Of a DNA stretch of 64,000 nucleotides, positions 37,201 through 48,271 are shown piece by piece. The position numbers and the translations under genes were made by a program. Every line of letters begins with the position of its first letter. The first letter of the stretch is position 1. The DNA comes from Straminergon stramineum (taxonomy: Eukaryota > Streptophyta > Bryopsida > Hypnales > Calliergonaceae), in contig OY987263.1 of NCBI GenBank assembly GCA_963920665.1, positions 29,128,547-29,192,546 of the forward strand. Direction: 5' to 3'. The notes below the pieces were generated by a model. That model was given only the letters and a program-made list of their open reading frames with translations, searched no databases and was not told where the DNA came from.

Positions 37201-38069
37201 CTTTATTTCATTCCATGTCACTTCCACATAAGTATATGATGTGTATAAGCGACATTAATAAGATGAGGTAAGCATGCCCATCACCAAGTAGATTTGCTAT
37301 CTAGATATCTTGGAGAAGCTATTCATCCACTTGTGTACTTTTCAAACATTGAGAAGTTTGAGAGAAGCCACTCTCAAGTAGAATCACTTGAGACATTCCA
37401 ACAAGACATGGATTTTCATGTGACTGATTTTTCAGAGGTTTGTTAGGACAAAATTGGTAAAGTGTGGGTAGCCCCATGCTAAACCCCACAGTGACGTGTC
37501 CCCTTCCCTCCCTTCCCTTCCCTACTCTTCCCTTCCCCCAACTGACGTGCCCTGTCATGATGGCTAAAGGGTTGCTAGTAAGATTGTGGGAATGGGTGGA
37601 TGGCTGACGCAAATGGGAGGATCCCGTAGATGTTGGATTTGGGTGACTGACTGCATTGGGTTGTTCTCCCCTTTTTAAGTGTGCAATGCAATAAATAAAG
37701 AACTCGCTGCACTTCCATCTTCCTTCACAAGTTGGTCATGTCCCCATTGGGCGAATTAAGTTAGAATTATTTGGGGGAGAAACTCATGCACACGGCAGCT
37801 CAGTTAAGTACGGTACTACTGGCGGGGATGGGCCAGAGCATAAGACACAGATTTTCTTCTCCACCCATTCAAACAAATGAGGGCGTTTGCCCCCTCGCAC
37901 AAAGTCAAAAGTAGTTTGGATTTTATTCCCCTTGCCCAGAACCCCAGATAGAACAACCATGTGACTGACTTCCCTTCGCGTGGAATCAACTCCCTTTAGA
38001 CACAAGTAGGCATGGGCCTGCCGTTCATTTACTGTACATATGCACACTCGAAATCCCTAATAAGCATTA
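34234..38069. other. Intergenic DNA, moderately GC-rich to 35460, then AT-rich; no gene recognised
   Basis: 34240-35460 is non-coding and more GC-rich, with a C-rich run at 34720-34746; it looks like part of an old retroelement but shows no motif I can name. 35706-37400 is AT-rich. 37480-38050 is GC-richer, with a polypyrimidine tract at 37499-37539; its short open frames lack recognisable domains. Confidence 0.45.
34720..34746 (-). repeat. C-rich run; potential G-quadruplex on the minus strand
   Basis: The minus strand reads three GGGGGT units followed by a longer G run, so at least four G-tracts are separated by single T bases. Confidence 0.85.
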
Positions 38070-38470
38070 TTCAAAGCATTGGATATTGCCCAAAAAATGA
38101 TAGACAACAACTCGTACTTGGCATAGAAATGCCACCTAAGTTAGGAGCCTTTCTGTTGGGAAAGGCCTTCTGTGACTCTGCTAGTTTTGGGAGGGGAGGG
38201 AAAAAACAATTAAAAAAACTAAAAGAAAAATTGTCAAGGACATGGGACACTTCTGCACAATTGGAAGCTGTCATAAGCACTTTAAAGCATTTGATATTGA
38301 CAAAAAAAAACATGATAGACAACAACTTGTGTAAAACTGCCACCTTGTGACCTTTCTGTTGGGGAAGGCCTTCTGTGGCTTTGCTTGTTTTGGGAGACTG
38401 GGGGACCTTAAAAAAACTAAACTTTGTCAAGGACATGAGTCACTTCGGAGCAATTGGAAGCATGTTTCAG
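38070..38470 (+). repeat. Tandem duplication, two units of about 200 bp
   Basis: Unit 1 starts at about 38070 and unit 2 at about 38279. Shared in order: AAAGCATT, GATATTG, ATGATAGACAACAACT, CCTTTCTGTTGGG, AAGGCCTTCTGTG, TTTTGGGAG, TTGTCAAGGACATG, CACTTC and CAATTGGAAGC. Non-coding. Confidence 0.8.
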
Positions 38471-38554
38471 TGATTTCTTTTGTGGTAAGTTACTCAGCTT
38501 GATGCTGAGATGCAGCCACTCAAAACATGAAGTCCTGCAATTGCAAAATGTAAC

Positions 38555-39486
38555 TTAACCCCTAAAGGACCATTGTCCCCTCGGGGGACAAAATGGATTT
38601 CGGGTAGATTCCTATGACCTCAATTTTTAGTCAAACTTTTTGAAACTTTCTCATAAGATAGAAAAACTGATTAGCTTCGTGAGAATATAATTTTTATTTC
38701 AATCGGTGCCCGGGAGCAAAAGTTATGCCATCTTAAACATAATTTTCATGTCACCGGGCAGAAAAATAAATCCACAAAAAATTGAAATTTAATTTTTTCA
38801 TTTTTTTTTCTTATAGATTATATTTTTGACTACATGTGAAGCTTTGATTCATTCCATTTGGATTAGTAATGTGAAAGTTATGAACAATATTGTTTTTCGG
38901 GCAATATGAGCATCTTCTTGAAAAAATAACTTATAGGATTCATTTCTGAATGCAATTTTCACAATTTTTCAAAAAAAATTGTTTGACAAAGTTAAGTTTG
39001 TTTGCTAGAACAATCCCACAATTGGGATTATTGAGTTTCCATCCCATCTCAAAGCTATTAACGATTTAGTTTTTCATGTAATCTTAGACCTACTTCTACT
39101 TAACAATTTTTTAGAGAATGAGAATCAAGAGTTTTTCTGTTGAAGTTTTTTTCCTAGAATATCAACTCAATTCTTCAGCACAAAAAATTTTTAATTCACA
39201 GTCCATAGTGCAAAAAATTTCAATAAAAGGTGGTCAAAGTCATCTGAAATTGCAGGCCAGTGTTCAAAAAATTTTCTTTTTTCAACTTTGAATGCTAATA
39301 TCTCTCAATCTGTGCGGTCAAAATTCATGAAATTTTTACCACATGTTCTGAGACAAGTAAAGTACAAGATCCAACGGTTAGATTTTCTTAAAGTATTTTT
39401 TTTGGATTTTATGGGTGAACGCAGCAGAAATGGCAGTTTTGAGTGGTTTTTGACAGAAAAATGGCCTTGGTCCTTTAGGGGTTAAG
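38555..39486 (+). mobile_element. TTAA-bounded element F (932 bp, best-preserved ends)
   Basis: Left end TTAACCCCTAAAGGACCA and right end TGGTCCTTTAGGGGTTAA form a perfect 18-bp inverted repeat including TTAA on both sides. Flanks outside TTAA (GTAAC and GGTGA) do not match, so the only duplication is TTAA itself. Read from the right, the interior aligns with the starts of the elements at 9118 and 43690. No substantial open frame. Confidence 0.85.
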
Positions 39487-40398
39487 GTGAAACAACACAT
39501 TGTGGTCATTGTACTCAGAATTAGGAGTTTGCCCTCATGTCATTGCTGAATTAAAAAACAAAAACAAACAAACAAACTTCCCACTTAAAGATAAGAAATA
39601 GCTAGAGCAATAGAAATTATTATTTTTTTAGACAAAGTATGAATTTGCTATGAATTTTTGAAGTGTTCAACCCATCATGGTCCAAAAGAGTCCTTAGACT
39701 TCCTAGAACCAACAAAATTTGGATTCATAATGCTCATTTTTTTCACCATAAGTAGTCACAAGATTTTCTAACACGAAAGGCTTAGGAAAGTCACTTCCTA
39801 GAATGAATTTACACTAAAAAGCTAGAAGCTCCTAATGAGGTCACTAATCACTCCATTATTATTAGGTAGATATTGGTAGTGTCCCAAATCTCATTTTTTA
39901 ATTTTTTTGTTGTAATGAGGTCATTTCCTAAGTGCTCAATATGGGAACTTCAAACTGCAATGGTTTGTTCTACCTTAGTAGCTTCCCAAAGCACCACAAG
40001 AAAACAAGAAGGGAAGTGACATCTAAAAATGTAACAATGCCTAAAAGTGACACTTTTTTCTAGTCCCACTATTTTGAAGGTTGAATGACCCCCAAAAATT
40101 GATGAAGTTATTAGCAAACTCAATAGAAATGCAACCCAAATGGTTTAGTAATTTTCCAAGGCTCTAGTAATATTTTACAAATTTTCAAAGTTAAAAACAT
40201 AGGATTGCCTATACTTAAGAATAGACTCACCTTGAATGGACACCCTTGAAGCATGAAATGCCTCAACTTTCATTGGGTGTTTTGAAGAACTCCCTACCTC
40301 TCATTGTTGCTTTTCTAAAGTTGTATTGGTTTTGAATTAACTTTTATATTCATTTAAGGTCATTTTTTAGGTGTCTAAGAACAAAAAAAAGTTGCAAT

Positions 40399-40583
40399 CA
40401 GGTGCTTCTACTTTTCAGTTTGAGAGCCTCTGGTCGCCTGTTTTCTGTCACCCGGGACTTGCAGTTTGACATTTTATTCTCCCCGACTTGTTATTGTAAA
40501 TCTGGCTTTTGTTGTTGTTTAATTTAGGGGGCCCAGCGCCCCCGCCCAGTCCATCGTGACTTTCACCAGGTGCTTCTACTTTT
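40399..40583. mobile_element. Insertion of about 151 bp flanked by 17-bp direct repeats
   Basis: CAGGTGCTTCTACTTTT occurs exactly at 40399-40415 and again at 40567-40583. The enclosed 151 bp is much GC-richer than its surroundings and carries a short hairpin (GGGGGC / GCCCCC). A long exact duplication around a short non-coding insert suggests target-primed retrotransposition, but no poly(A) tail or Pol III box is evident. Confidence 0.55.
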
Positions 40584-42344
40584 AAATGTTGACCCCTACT
40601 TTTGAATCGAAAAATGAGCAAGTATAACATCCAAAATGGAGAGTAGCAAAAGGAAAAACAAGAAGATGGAGTTGGGATCATTCATAGTAATGTGGAGGTG
40701 ACAACTTTGAAAGGAGACATTTTTTGGTAAAAAAATTCTTTAAATTAAAGCAAGGTTTAGATATTATGAATGTTTTTTCTAAGTATGCATCAAATGAACT
40801 TTGGGATTCAATTCAATGCTACAATTAGTACAAAATGGAATCTTTTTTATATTCATATATTCTCCTATACAAATTAAAACTTGAAAACAATGACAAATCC
40901 TACCTACAAACATCCCTCTACAATAAAATAGTACCTCAAACACTTTCATATAAAATGCTATGCACATACACAACAACATATTAACCATTTGCAGTAAATT
41001 GATTATGTCACATATAAGTAAAGAATAACAATAAATCGAAGCATCCAAGTTGGACTAATTTTATGGACAAATTAGTCCATTGTAGACTCCGTGCTTAAGG
41101 GACCCCCAAATATTGTGTTTTTTTTTCTACTTTTTGGCTCATTTTTCTTGACGTATATTTCCCACATTGCATTACCCATGGAAAAACTAAGAATTCAAAG
41201 TTGAGACCTTGGCCTTCATGCTATGAAACTCTAAGTTCCACTATAATATTCTTTATTCACCTTCTACAACCCCAGAAAGCTAGGATCCAACCTTGAAATG
41301 AGACTTGGAGAGATAGGACATGAAATTGACGGAGTGTGAACCCATTCATTTTTGTTCCCATATCCATCATTCTCTTGCGCACCCATTGAAACCTTTTGTT
41401 TCTGCATGATGACAAATATCCCACATGAAGATATTGAAAAGAAGCACGACAACAAGTGTACTATTCACCAAATTTAGTTTAGATTTTGAATCTTTGATAA
41501 AGGATATGAGCAACTTTTTGACCTATGGATGGTCAACTAACTTAAACTTAAGTTTCCTTGAGAACTGAATGGAAGTACGTTATGTCACTCAGGCAGGAAC
41601 TGGCAAATTTGCCAAAGTAAGCTTAGTTTTCATCTGACTGATGGAATTTCAAAACAGGGGACAGGTGAGCAAAATCCAAACTGATGGCCTTGCAAAGTTC
41701 AAAGTGCACAATGATTTAACAAATTAGGTTATGTTCACACTTGGTGTCAGTGGTGATGTCTGCAATGTGAATCTGGTGCAAAACTAGGTCTAAATTCATT
41801 CCTAAGACCCTCAGTAACAACACTCTTTAACACTAAGTGAGAACATACCTTTAACTTAACTTGTAGCCCCATTCAGATCTTGAAATGTGGTGGTTTTGCA
41901 CCCAATCAATTGAGCACTTGCTCAGGCAACTTTTGGAAAGGGATGTTGGTCAGTAATTTTTAATTTTTTTAGTTTTTATGAAACTGAATGATCCTTTCAT
42001 TTCAGTTGGTGGGTGGGTGTACAAAAGAGGCAGAGAAAAAGGGCTGCTCCCATCCGTCTGCAGACTTAACTTGTACATGGAAAAACTTGGAGTTCGTCCA
42101 TGTGTTTCAAGGGGAAAAAAAAAAGAAAAAGAAAAACTCGGAGAAAAAAGGGCAGCTATTCTTAATAACTTCACTTTACAAACAATACAGTTACGGTAGA
42201 CCGCTTCCTGATGGAAGAATGTCCCTCACTGGGCAACCATGGCAACTGGGGAGAAAAATTAATAAGTTTTAATGGAATAAAGAATATGATGTGAATGTTT
42301 CTAACATTTGTAGTGGAACTCATAGCCTAGCTTACAACTTAGGG

Positions 42345-42530
42345 TGGGCGCACATGTGAAGCCTCATGGGCAGAAAAAAGGTACTAAAAGATAAGAATAG
42401 TTCCATAAATCATCGGTGAGTGTGGAGGTAGGAGAATGAGTTCCACCGATATCAGTAGGCATTCCACATTGTAGAAGAAACATAAAAGTACTTTCTATAT
42501 TCTGGTATCTATGAATGCACCCACACACAA
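42345..42530 (+). repeat. Dispersed repeat copy 2 (partner at 15600-15775)
   Basis: Direct-orientation copy of the repeat at 15600-15775, with small indels. No terminal inverted repeat could be assigned. Confidence 0.65.
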
Positions 42531-43689
42531 ACCTACTGATAGTTACATGTAAGGAAATCCTTAGAACCAAAGAGGAGGAAATTGCAAGGATTCCAAATCT
42601 GCTTGTGCAAGACTCAAATTGGCCCCAAATCATATTAATGGTGTGTACTACTTTTTGCCAAATTAAAGTAGTATTTTTTTGCCAATTTAAAAATAATTTC
42701 TATTTAATATGTAGATGAAGTTGCCAAATTGGGATGAAAAATTTAATGAATATTATTGAAAAGTATTTTTTAGCCCCAAATATGGATGAATGTAGAAATA
42801 CAATGCTTCAAGAAATTTGAAGTGATTTCCATCCTAACACTTTCTCAAAAATTAAAAAAAGAAGTCTTGGTGTGTATACCTGTAGGGCACAAGCTTCTTC
42901 AGGCATCCCAAAATGAATGCGCAAAAGGTGATTTTTTAACTTATCCAACACACAGTCACTAAAGTAGAGGACAATCAAACCAGTAGGGTTTAGGGTTTTA
43001 CTGTAAACCCTGAGTCTTATCCCATAACATTGGCTACCCACAGGAGGACTGGAAGTTTTCCACAATACAATTACAAAGACTCAAAATATTTTGTTGTCGG
43101 CAAGGGCTGAAAATTCAACAAATGGTTCAAGAATGGAAAAATTAGAAGAAATCAAAGAAAAGAAATAGTAACTGTTGAAATTATATTTCATTTTGAGTAG
43201 GCAAACTTAAATTATCTTTCTATACATGGACTCAAATGACAACTCAACTTCATTAGCCCCTTGAGGATGGAGGGAAGTCCAGATTTCCAAAATTGTGAAG
43301 ATGTATTATAAATACAACTTAGAAAAATATTGATTTAATGATGACTTTCAAACAATAGTTGTAAAACATAATTTATAGATCATATCCATATGGTTAGATC
43401 AACAAGTATACAAACCAATATTTTTCAATCAAATTGAAAATTCCTTCTAAAATCAATTGTAGATTGAATTTTTATGATTTTCACAAAAGAAAATTCCTTT
43501 AAGTTCAAAATGTGAAGTTTTAATCATAGTGATTTTCGCAAAAATATATTTTACTTTTTTATTTAAGTCATTTGTGAAGTGTCATTTTTTGAATTGAAAA
43601 AGTTACTTTTTGAAGATAGACTTACCAATATGTTTTGAATTATAGTGTATTTGCAAAGCAAAGTCTCTAGAATCTATATTGTGGAAATG

Positions 43690-44587
43690 TTAACCCCTAA
43701 AGTTCCTTGACTATGTTTTCACCAAAAATGCTCCAAAACTGCCAATTCTAGTACAAGTACCAAATTTTAGAAAAAAACCATTTTTGGACACATGGAACCA
43801 AAGGATCTTCTAGTGTGCTAGTTTGAAAAGTTGTGGAAAAAATTTCAAAATTTCTACTATGTAGATTTCAAGATATTAGAGTTTGAATTTACAAAATCCT
43901 TTTTTTTGGCCCTATAGAAAATAGGGCAATTGCACTTTAGAAGATTGTATTTGTATGAAAAAATGTCCCAAATGGTGGTTGTTCTTTCAATCCATTCTTC
44001 AGGCAAGTTGGCTACATGCTTGAAATTTTTTAGATAATTTGGAATCATACAACATATAGGATCAAAATAGTAAATAGAAAGAAGTAGAAAATGATTCAAA
44101 ATACTATATTACTTAGAATTTATTTATGAAGTTGAAAAATGCGGGGAAAAATGTCAATCCCAATGGTTTTCATGTTGTAATAAACAATCTACATCCCGTG
44201 AATTTTTTTCTTTCAAAACATATTGAAAATTGAGTTAAATAAATGACTTCAAAGTTTATTTAGAGTAGATGATCCATAACTACACGCAAACAAAAACTCC
44301 TCATACCATTCATTTCATTAATAAAAAATAGAATGATTCAAAGCTTTCTTTGTGTAAATAAATCTAAGTTTCAAATTTTTTTTATCAAAAAAGTGTTTCT
44401 TTCTAATTTGCCTTGATAGCTTGGCTAAGGAAAAGAACTACGCAATATACAATAACTTTTTAACTATGTAGTCAAAAGTTGGAAAATTGTTGGGCCTTAA
44501 GAGGAAAAAAATAAAAATTCCATTTGTAGTAAGTTGCCTAAAATTACTTTGTTGCCAAAAAATGTAGTTTGGTTTTCTAGGGGTTAA
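43690..44587 (+). mobile_element. TTAA-bounded element C (898 bp, group 1)
   Basis: Left end TTAACCCCTAAAGTTCC, right end TTCTAGGGGTTAA. Collinear with 9118-10047. Non-coding. The flanks outside TTAA are different. Confidence 0.75.
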
Positions 44588-45081
44588 AGAACTAATACAT
44601 GAATCTTCAAAAAATTGATGGATGAAAAAATACATTCAATTTATATACTTGGGATGTGTTTGCGTCTATCTATTGTTTGAAATTGAACACCTTCTTTAAG
44701 GGGCCAACTATTCTTTGAGGGGTCAATAAATATTTTTATAGTAGGCTCTAATACTAATCCTTGCTATTGACAACTCACCTATTTATATACTAAATGAAGG
44801 ACTATGTATATATGACTATTGGTGTAAGATTGATTACCAAAATATTCTGATCAATACATTTGGATTTTCATGTCATATTTAGGTACTCAACATGGACATA
44901 ATTATATGACCATATTAGATGGTTGAACATAGACCTAAATTCAAATTTGTTGTTTAACTTATTATAAAATAAATAAATATTTTTTTTTGAATTTTTTTGG
45001 TAAAAATCTATCATTTCTTACTTCCTAGCTCTTTCTAAATTTTCAGATCTAATACATCAATTTAGGTAGTGAACAATCCCT
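44588..45081. other. AT-rich spacer, no gene seen
   Basis: Nothing structured noted beyond AT-rich low complexity. Confidence 0.5.
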
Positions 45082-47015
45082 ATCTCTTGAAGTTCTTTGA
45101 CTAAATTTTATCCAAAAACACTCATAATGGGTTGTTTTGATGGCAAGGCAAAATAATGACAAATAAAATTTCAATGCATTTTATTGTAAGATTTAGTGGT
45201 AGACTACTTCATTACATTGTAGTAAAAAAATGGGAGTTTTTGATTGCACAAATTGTGAGATTATAGTGTTTAAAGATAACCAAAATAGTTTTGGGGGACG
45301 TCCAAATTCTAAATACCTTTGATTTAAAGAGGCTACTGTACAAGGTAATTTTATTTTTTTGCCTCAAATTTTTTTTCTTGCTTTTTGTGATAGAGTTGGC
45401 CACATGCTCAAAAATCTTTATAACATTTAAAATTGGAAAACATGTACCAAAAAATTCCAATAGGGAACTAGATTCAAGAAACTCTTATACAAAGTTTTTT
45501 TTCAACAATTTTTGGTTTGCACATACAATAATGTCTTTAAAATTTTAATGGTGGAGTTGTAGATTTTAGCTAGACCTAGAGGAGGGGTAAATTTGTGGAT
45601 TTGGCAAGCTTGATCAATCTATGGTGTGAAACAATCAAATTGAACTATAAGTCAATTGGGCATATTAGGTGGCTTGACATGGGAAGAGACTAGGTCAAGG
45701 GTTGCTATGCCTGACTTATCTATAGAGCACTGACATTGAATAACTTTATCACATGCCTTGACATGCTACATGCCATATCCTCTGAAGTTGATTGACAATA
45801 ATTCCAAATATTTAATAGTAGCATCAAAATCAACTCCCACATTTTAAAATGCATATTTGAAAAATTCAACATTGAATTCATAGCAATCAAACTAAGCAAC
45901 ATCTATCCATTGTAGCTTCGGAAGCCACTCATTTCGTGTGGCTTGAGACAAGGAAACAAGATCTTTATACAAGTTGGGTGGTAAGAGGTAAAACAACCCA
46001 TGTGGGATATATAAATTAGGAATAGTAGGAACTCAAACGTTCATAAGTGAAAAGTAAGAATTGTGTTCAAACTAGAATTTCAAACCTCATTTAGGTGTAG
46101 TAGAAGAACTTTTTTCAAAAATCTTTGAACTCAGTTAATGTAGAAAATGAAGCTAGATTTCATCTCCAAAAATCCGTTTGAGATTTCGAGGCTTCAATCA
46201 AAAGTTATGGACAAAGTTTAGAGAGGGGTTAGAAGGGATATTTCCTTTGACATTTACAAACTTCCTCTTTGAATTTTGTCCATCATTTGTTTTGAAGGCT
46301 CAAATCACAAATGAAATTTTGGAGATGAAATGGAACTTGATTTCCCAACTTTTTTTAGTTCAAAGTTTTTTGAAAAAAATTATTATACTACGCCAAAATG
46401 AGGTCTAAGATGCTACTTTGAATACAATTCTCACATTTTGACAATGGGCAGTTAAGCTCTCATCTTCAAATTATCCTATACCTTTTGAGGATTCATGACG
46501 AACAATGAATTTAATTATAAAAAAGACCTCTCTACCATTCATTCTTAATATATGTCAATGATGGAATTCCTTCATTTTGCCATCAAAAACTTTCTTCATA
46601 GTAGATGATCAAATGATAAATCAATATTTGCCAATGAATAATTGTCTCCTTGCCACCCCCTCTTCATACTCCATCATGAATTTATGGATAAAAAAATATT
46701 TAGAAAAAATAACCATTTTCAACCTAGGCTAAAAGCTTATTCTAGGCCCTAGTCAAGCTCCTCCAAACATTGTGATGGAAATTTTGCTCCAAAGTAAATA
46801 ACCTTGCCTATGCTACCTCCATCTATGAAAAATAACATTTTCTTCCCTAATTCCTCATGAGTATTTTCAATTGTAAATTTGTTTGGTGGAGCTTCAAGGG
46901 ACTCATCCCTACATCCCCCCCAAATTCAAAATATGTAGTGAACAATTTTTTTCTTAGTGAGTTGCCCAAAATTGCTATGTTGCCAAAAAACATTGTTTGG
47001 TTATGTAGGGGTTAA
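45082..47015 (+). mobile_element. TTAA-bounded element G (about 1.93 kb, central palindrome)
   Basis: Right end GTAGGGGTTAA, left end decayed (CTCTTGAAGTTCTTTGACT). Its right end, reversed, matches the left ends of the elements at 2547 and 30132 (AACCAAACAATG, TTTTTGGCAACAT, TTGGGCAACTCAC). The interior includes an inverted repeat at about 46055-46435, homologous to the one in element E. Confidence 0.55.
46055..46435. repeat. Large inverted repeat inside element G
   Basis: Left-arm blocks TAGAATTTCAAACCTCATTT and GATTTCATCTCCAAAA are mirrored on the right by AAATGAGGTCTAAGATGCTA and TTTTGGAGATGAAAT. The arms are about 180 bp and imperfect. Confidence 0.65.
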
Positions 47016-48271
47016 AGGATTGCATCAAGGCCCTTTACATTATAGGTGAAGTGGACTACTATCACTTATGGTACTATACAAACCCCCACTTCAAAATTGC
47101 AAAAATGAAATTCCTACATATTAGTGATATAGAAGACTGGAATTTGGTCTAGATTTACAAATGCTAGATTAGACATGAGCCACTCTAAGATAAAAAGACA
47201 AGGTTGACGATTCACACCTTGGAAGGGGCACAAGATAAAAGACCAAGGCAGCTGGGAAGAAAAGCTCAGGACAAGAAAATGCCCAAATCCACGAAAATGA
47301 TCAAATTTAGAGCCAGGCAGCTGGGTTAGTGCAAAATCCAAGTTTTGCTAGTTAGTTGGCCTTCCTCAGAAATACAGTGAAATATGAAAAATGGCTCTAT
47401 ATCTTTTCTGACATAGAAACACAGCTTGAATGACTACCATAAGGCTCAACAAAAAAGATGTCTCATGCTCTTGGCTAGCCACTGATAAGTGCACACCAAG
47501 ACAAATCGCACAACAAATAGCTACTGCTTGGTGCAACCATTCTAGCAAAATTGGAGCAGAATTTTACTACCAGATTCCTGATAAGCACATCATGTTTTTA
47601 AAGGGCCCTCAGCTCACAGTTGCAACACAAGGACTACAATGTTGTCCACAGGAAACCACTGCCCTCATACACAATATGCTAAAGCAGACTTGAACTATGA
47701 AACCCTCAACAAATCACATGAGTCTGGGAAAGGGAATAGAAACTATTTGGAGCAAAATCAAAGAGGACAGATCTGTTCAATTATGGTTGAAGATTGTGGA
47801 GCCAATAAGAGTTCTAAAATGGACAGATGTGCCAACACTGATTGTCCTAAGGTATAAATGCATGTCCATTATACAAGCCTTTACGTTTCTTCAACATCAG
47901 CATGGGTAAGCCCATCCAACAACAGTTAAAGTGTGTACATTAGGCATGTGCTTATGTCCTAAGATCACCATGGGCACATCAGTCCATTATAAAACTTGCA
48001 TTGGTTTTTCGACCTCATACCTCTGAGCAATTGTGAAAGGGCTCATTTCCAACTCTGAATGGGACAAAAAGTAATGCAGCAAAGCAAACCTGCAAACTAC
48101 AGAAACGGATTTGTGGAACATGAGAGAAGACATGCATAAGAATGGAGAACATCATTCTTAAAAAGACCCTAACGAGAAGCACATCCATACAGAAAAAAAT
48201 TGATGTGTCTAGGTAATCTAGATTGCGTAAGCTTCGTTACAAATTGAAATTGAGAACCTAAAGAAGAGTAC
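47016..48271. other. 3' flank of L17 gene; no gene recognised
   Basis: Composition is intermediate, between the L17 gene and the AT-rich repeats. The start of the L17 3' UTR must lie just left of 48272. Short open frames occur on the plus strand at 47430-47693 and 47639-47909; neither resembles a known domain nor has clear splice partners. Confidence 0.45.

Larger units (their letters stand above)
39487..43689. other. Intergenic AT-rich DNA; no gene recognised
   Basis: Contains the 17-bp-repeat-flanked insertion at 40399-40583, the dispersed repeat at 42345-42530, and an exon-like minus-strand patch at 42880-43065 that includes a telomere-like AAACCCTAAACCCTA. Short purine-rich open frames at 41978-42272 look like chance. 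Confidence 0.45.

Noticed and set aside
47430..47693. 87-codon plus-strand open frame downstream of L17
   Set aside because: No recognisable domain, no clear promoter or splice partners, and overlapping frames on both strands.
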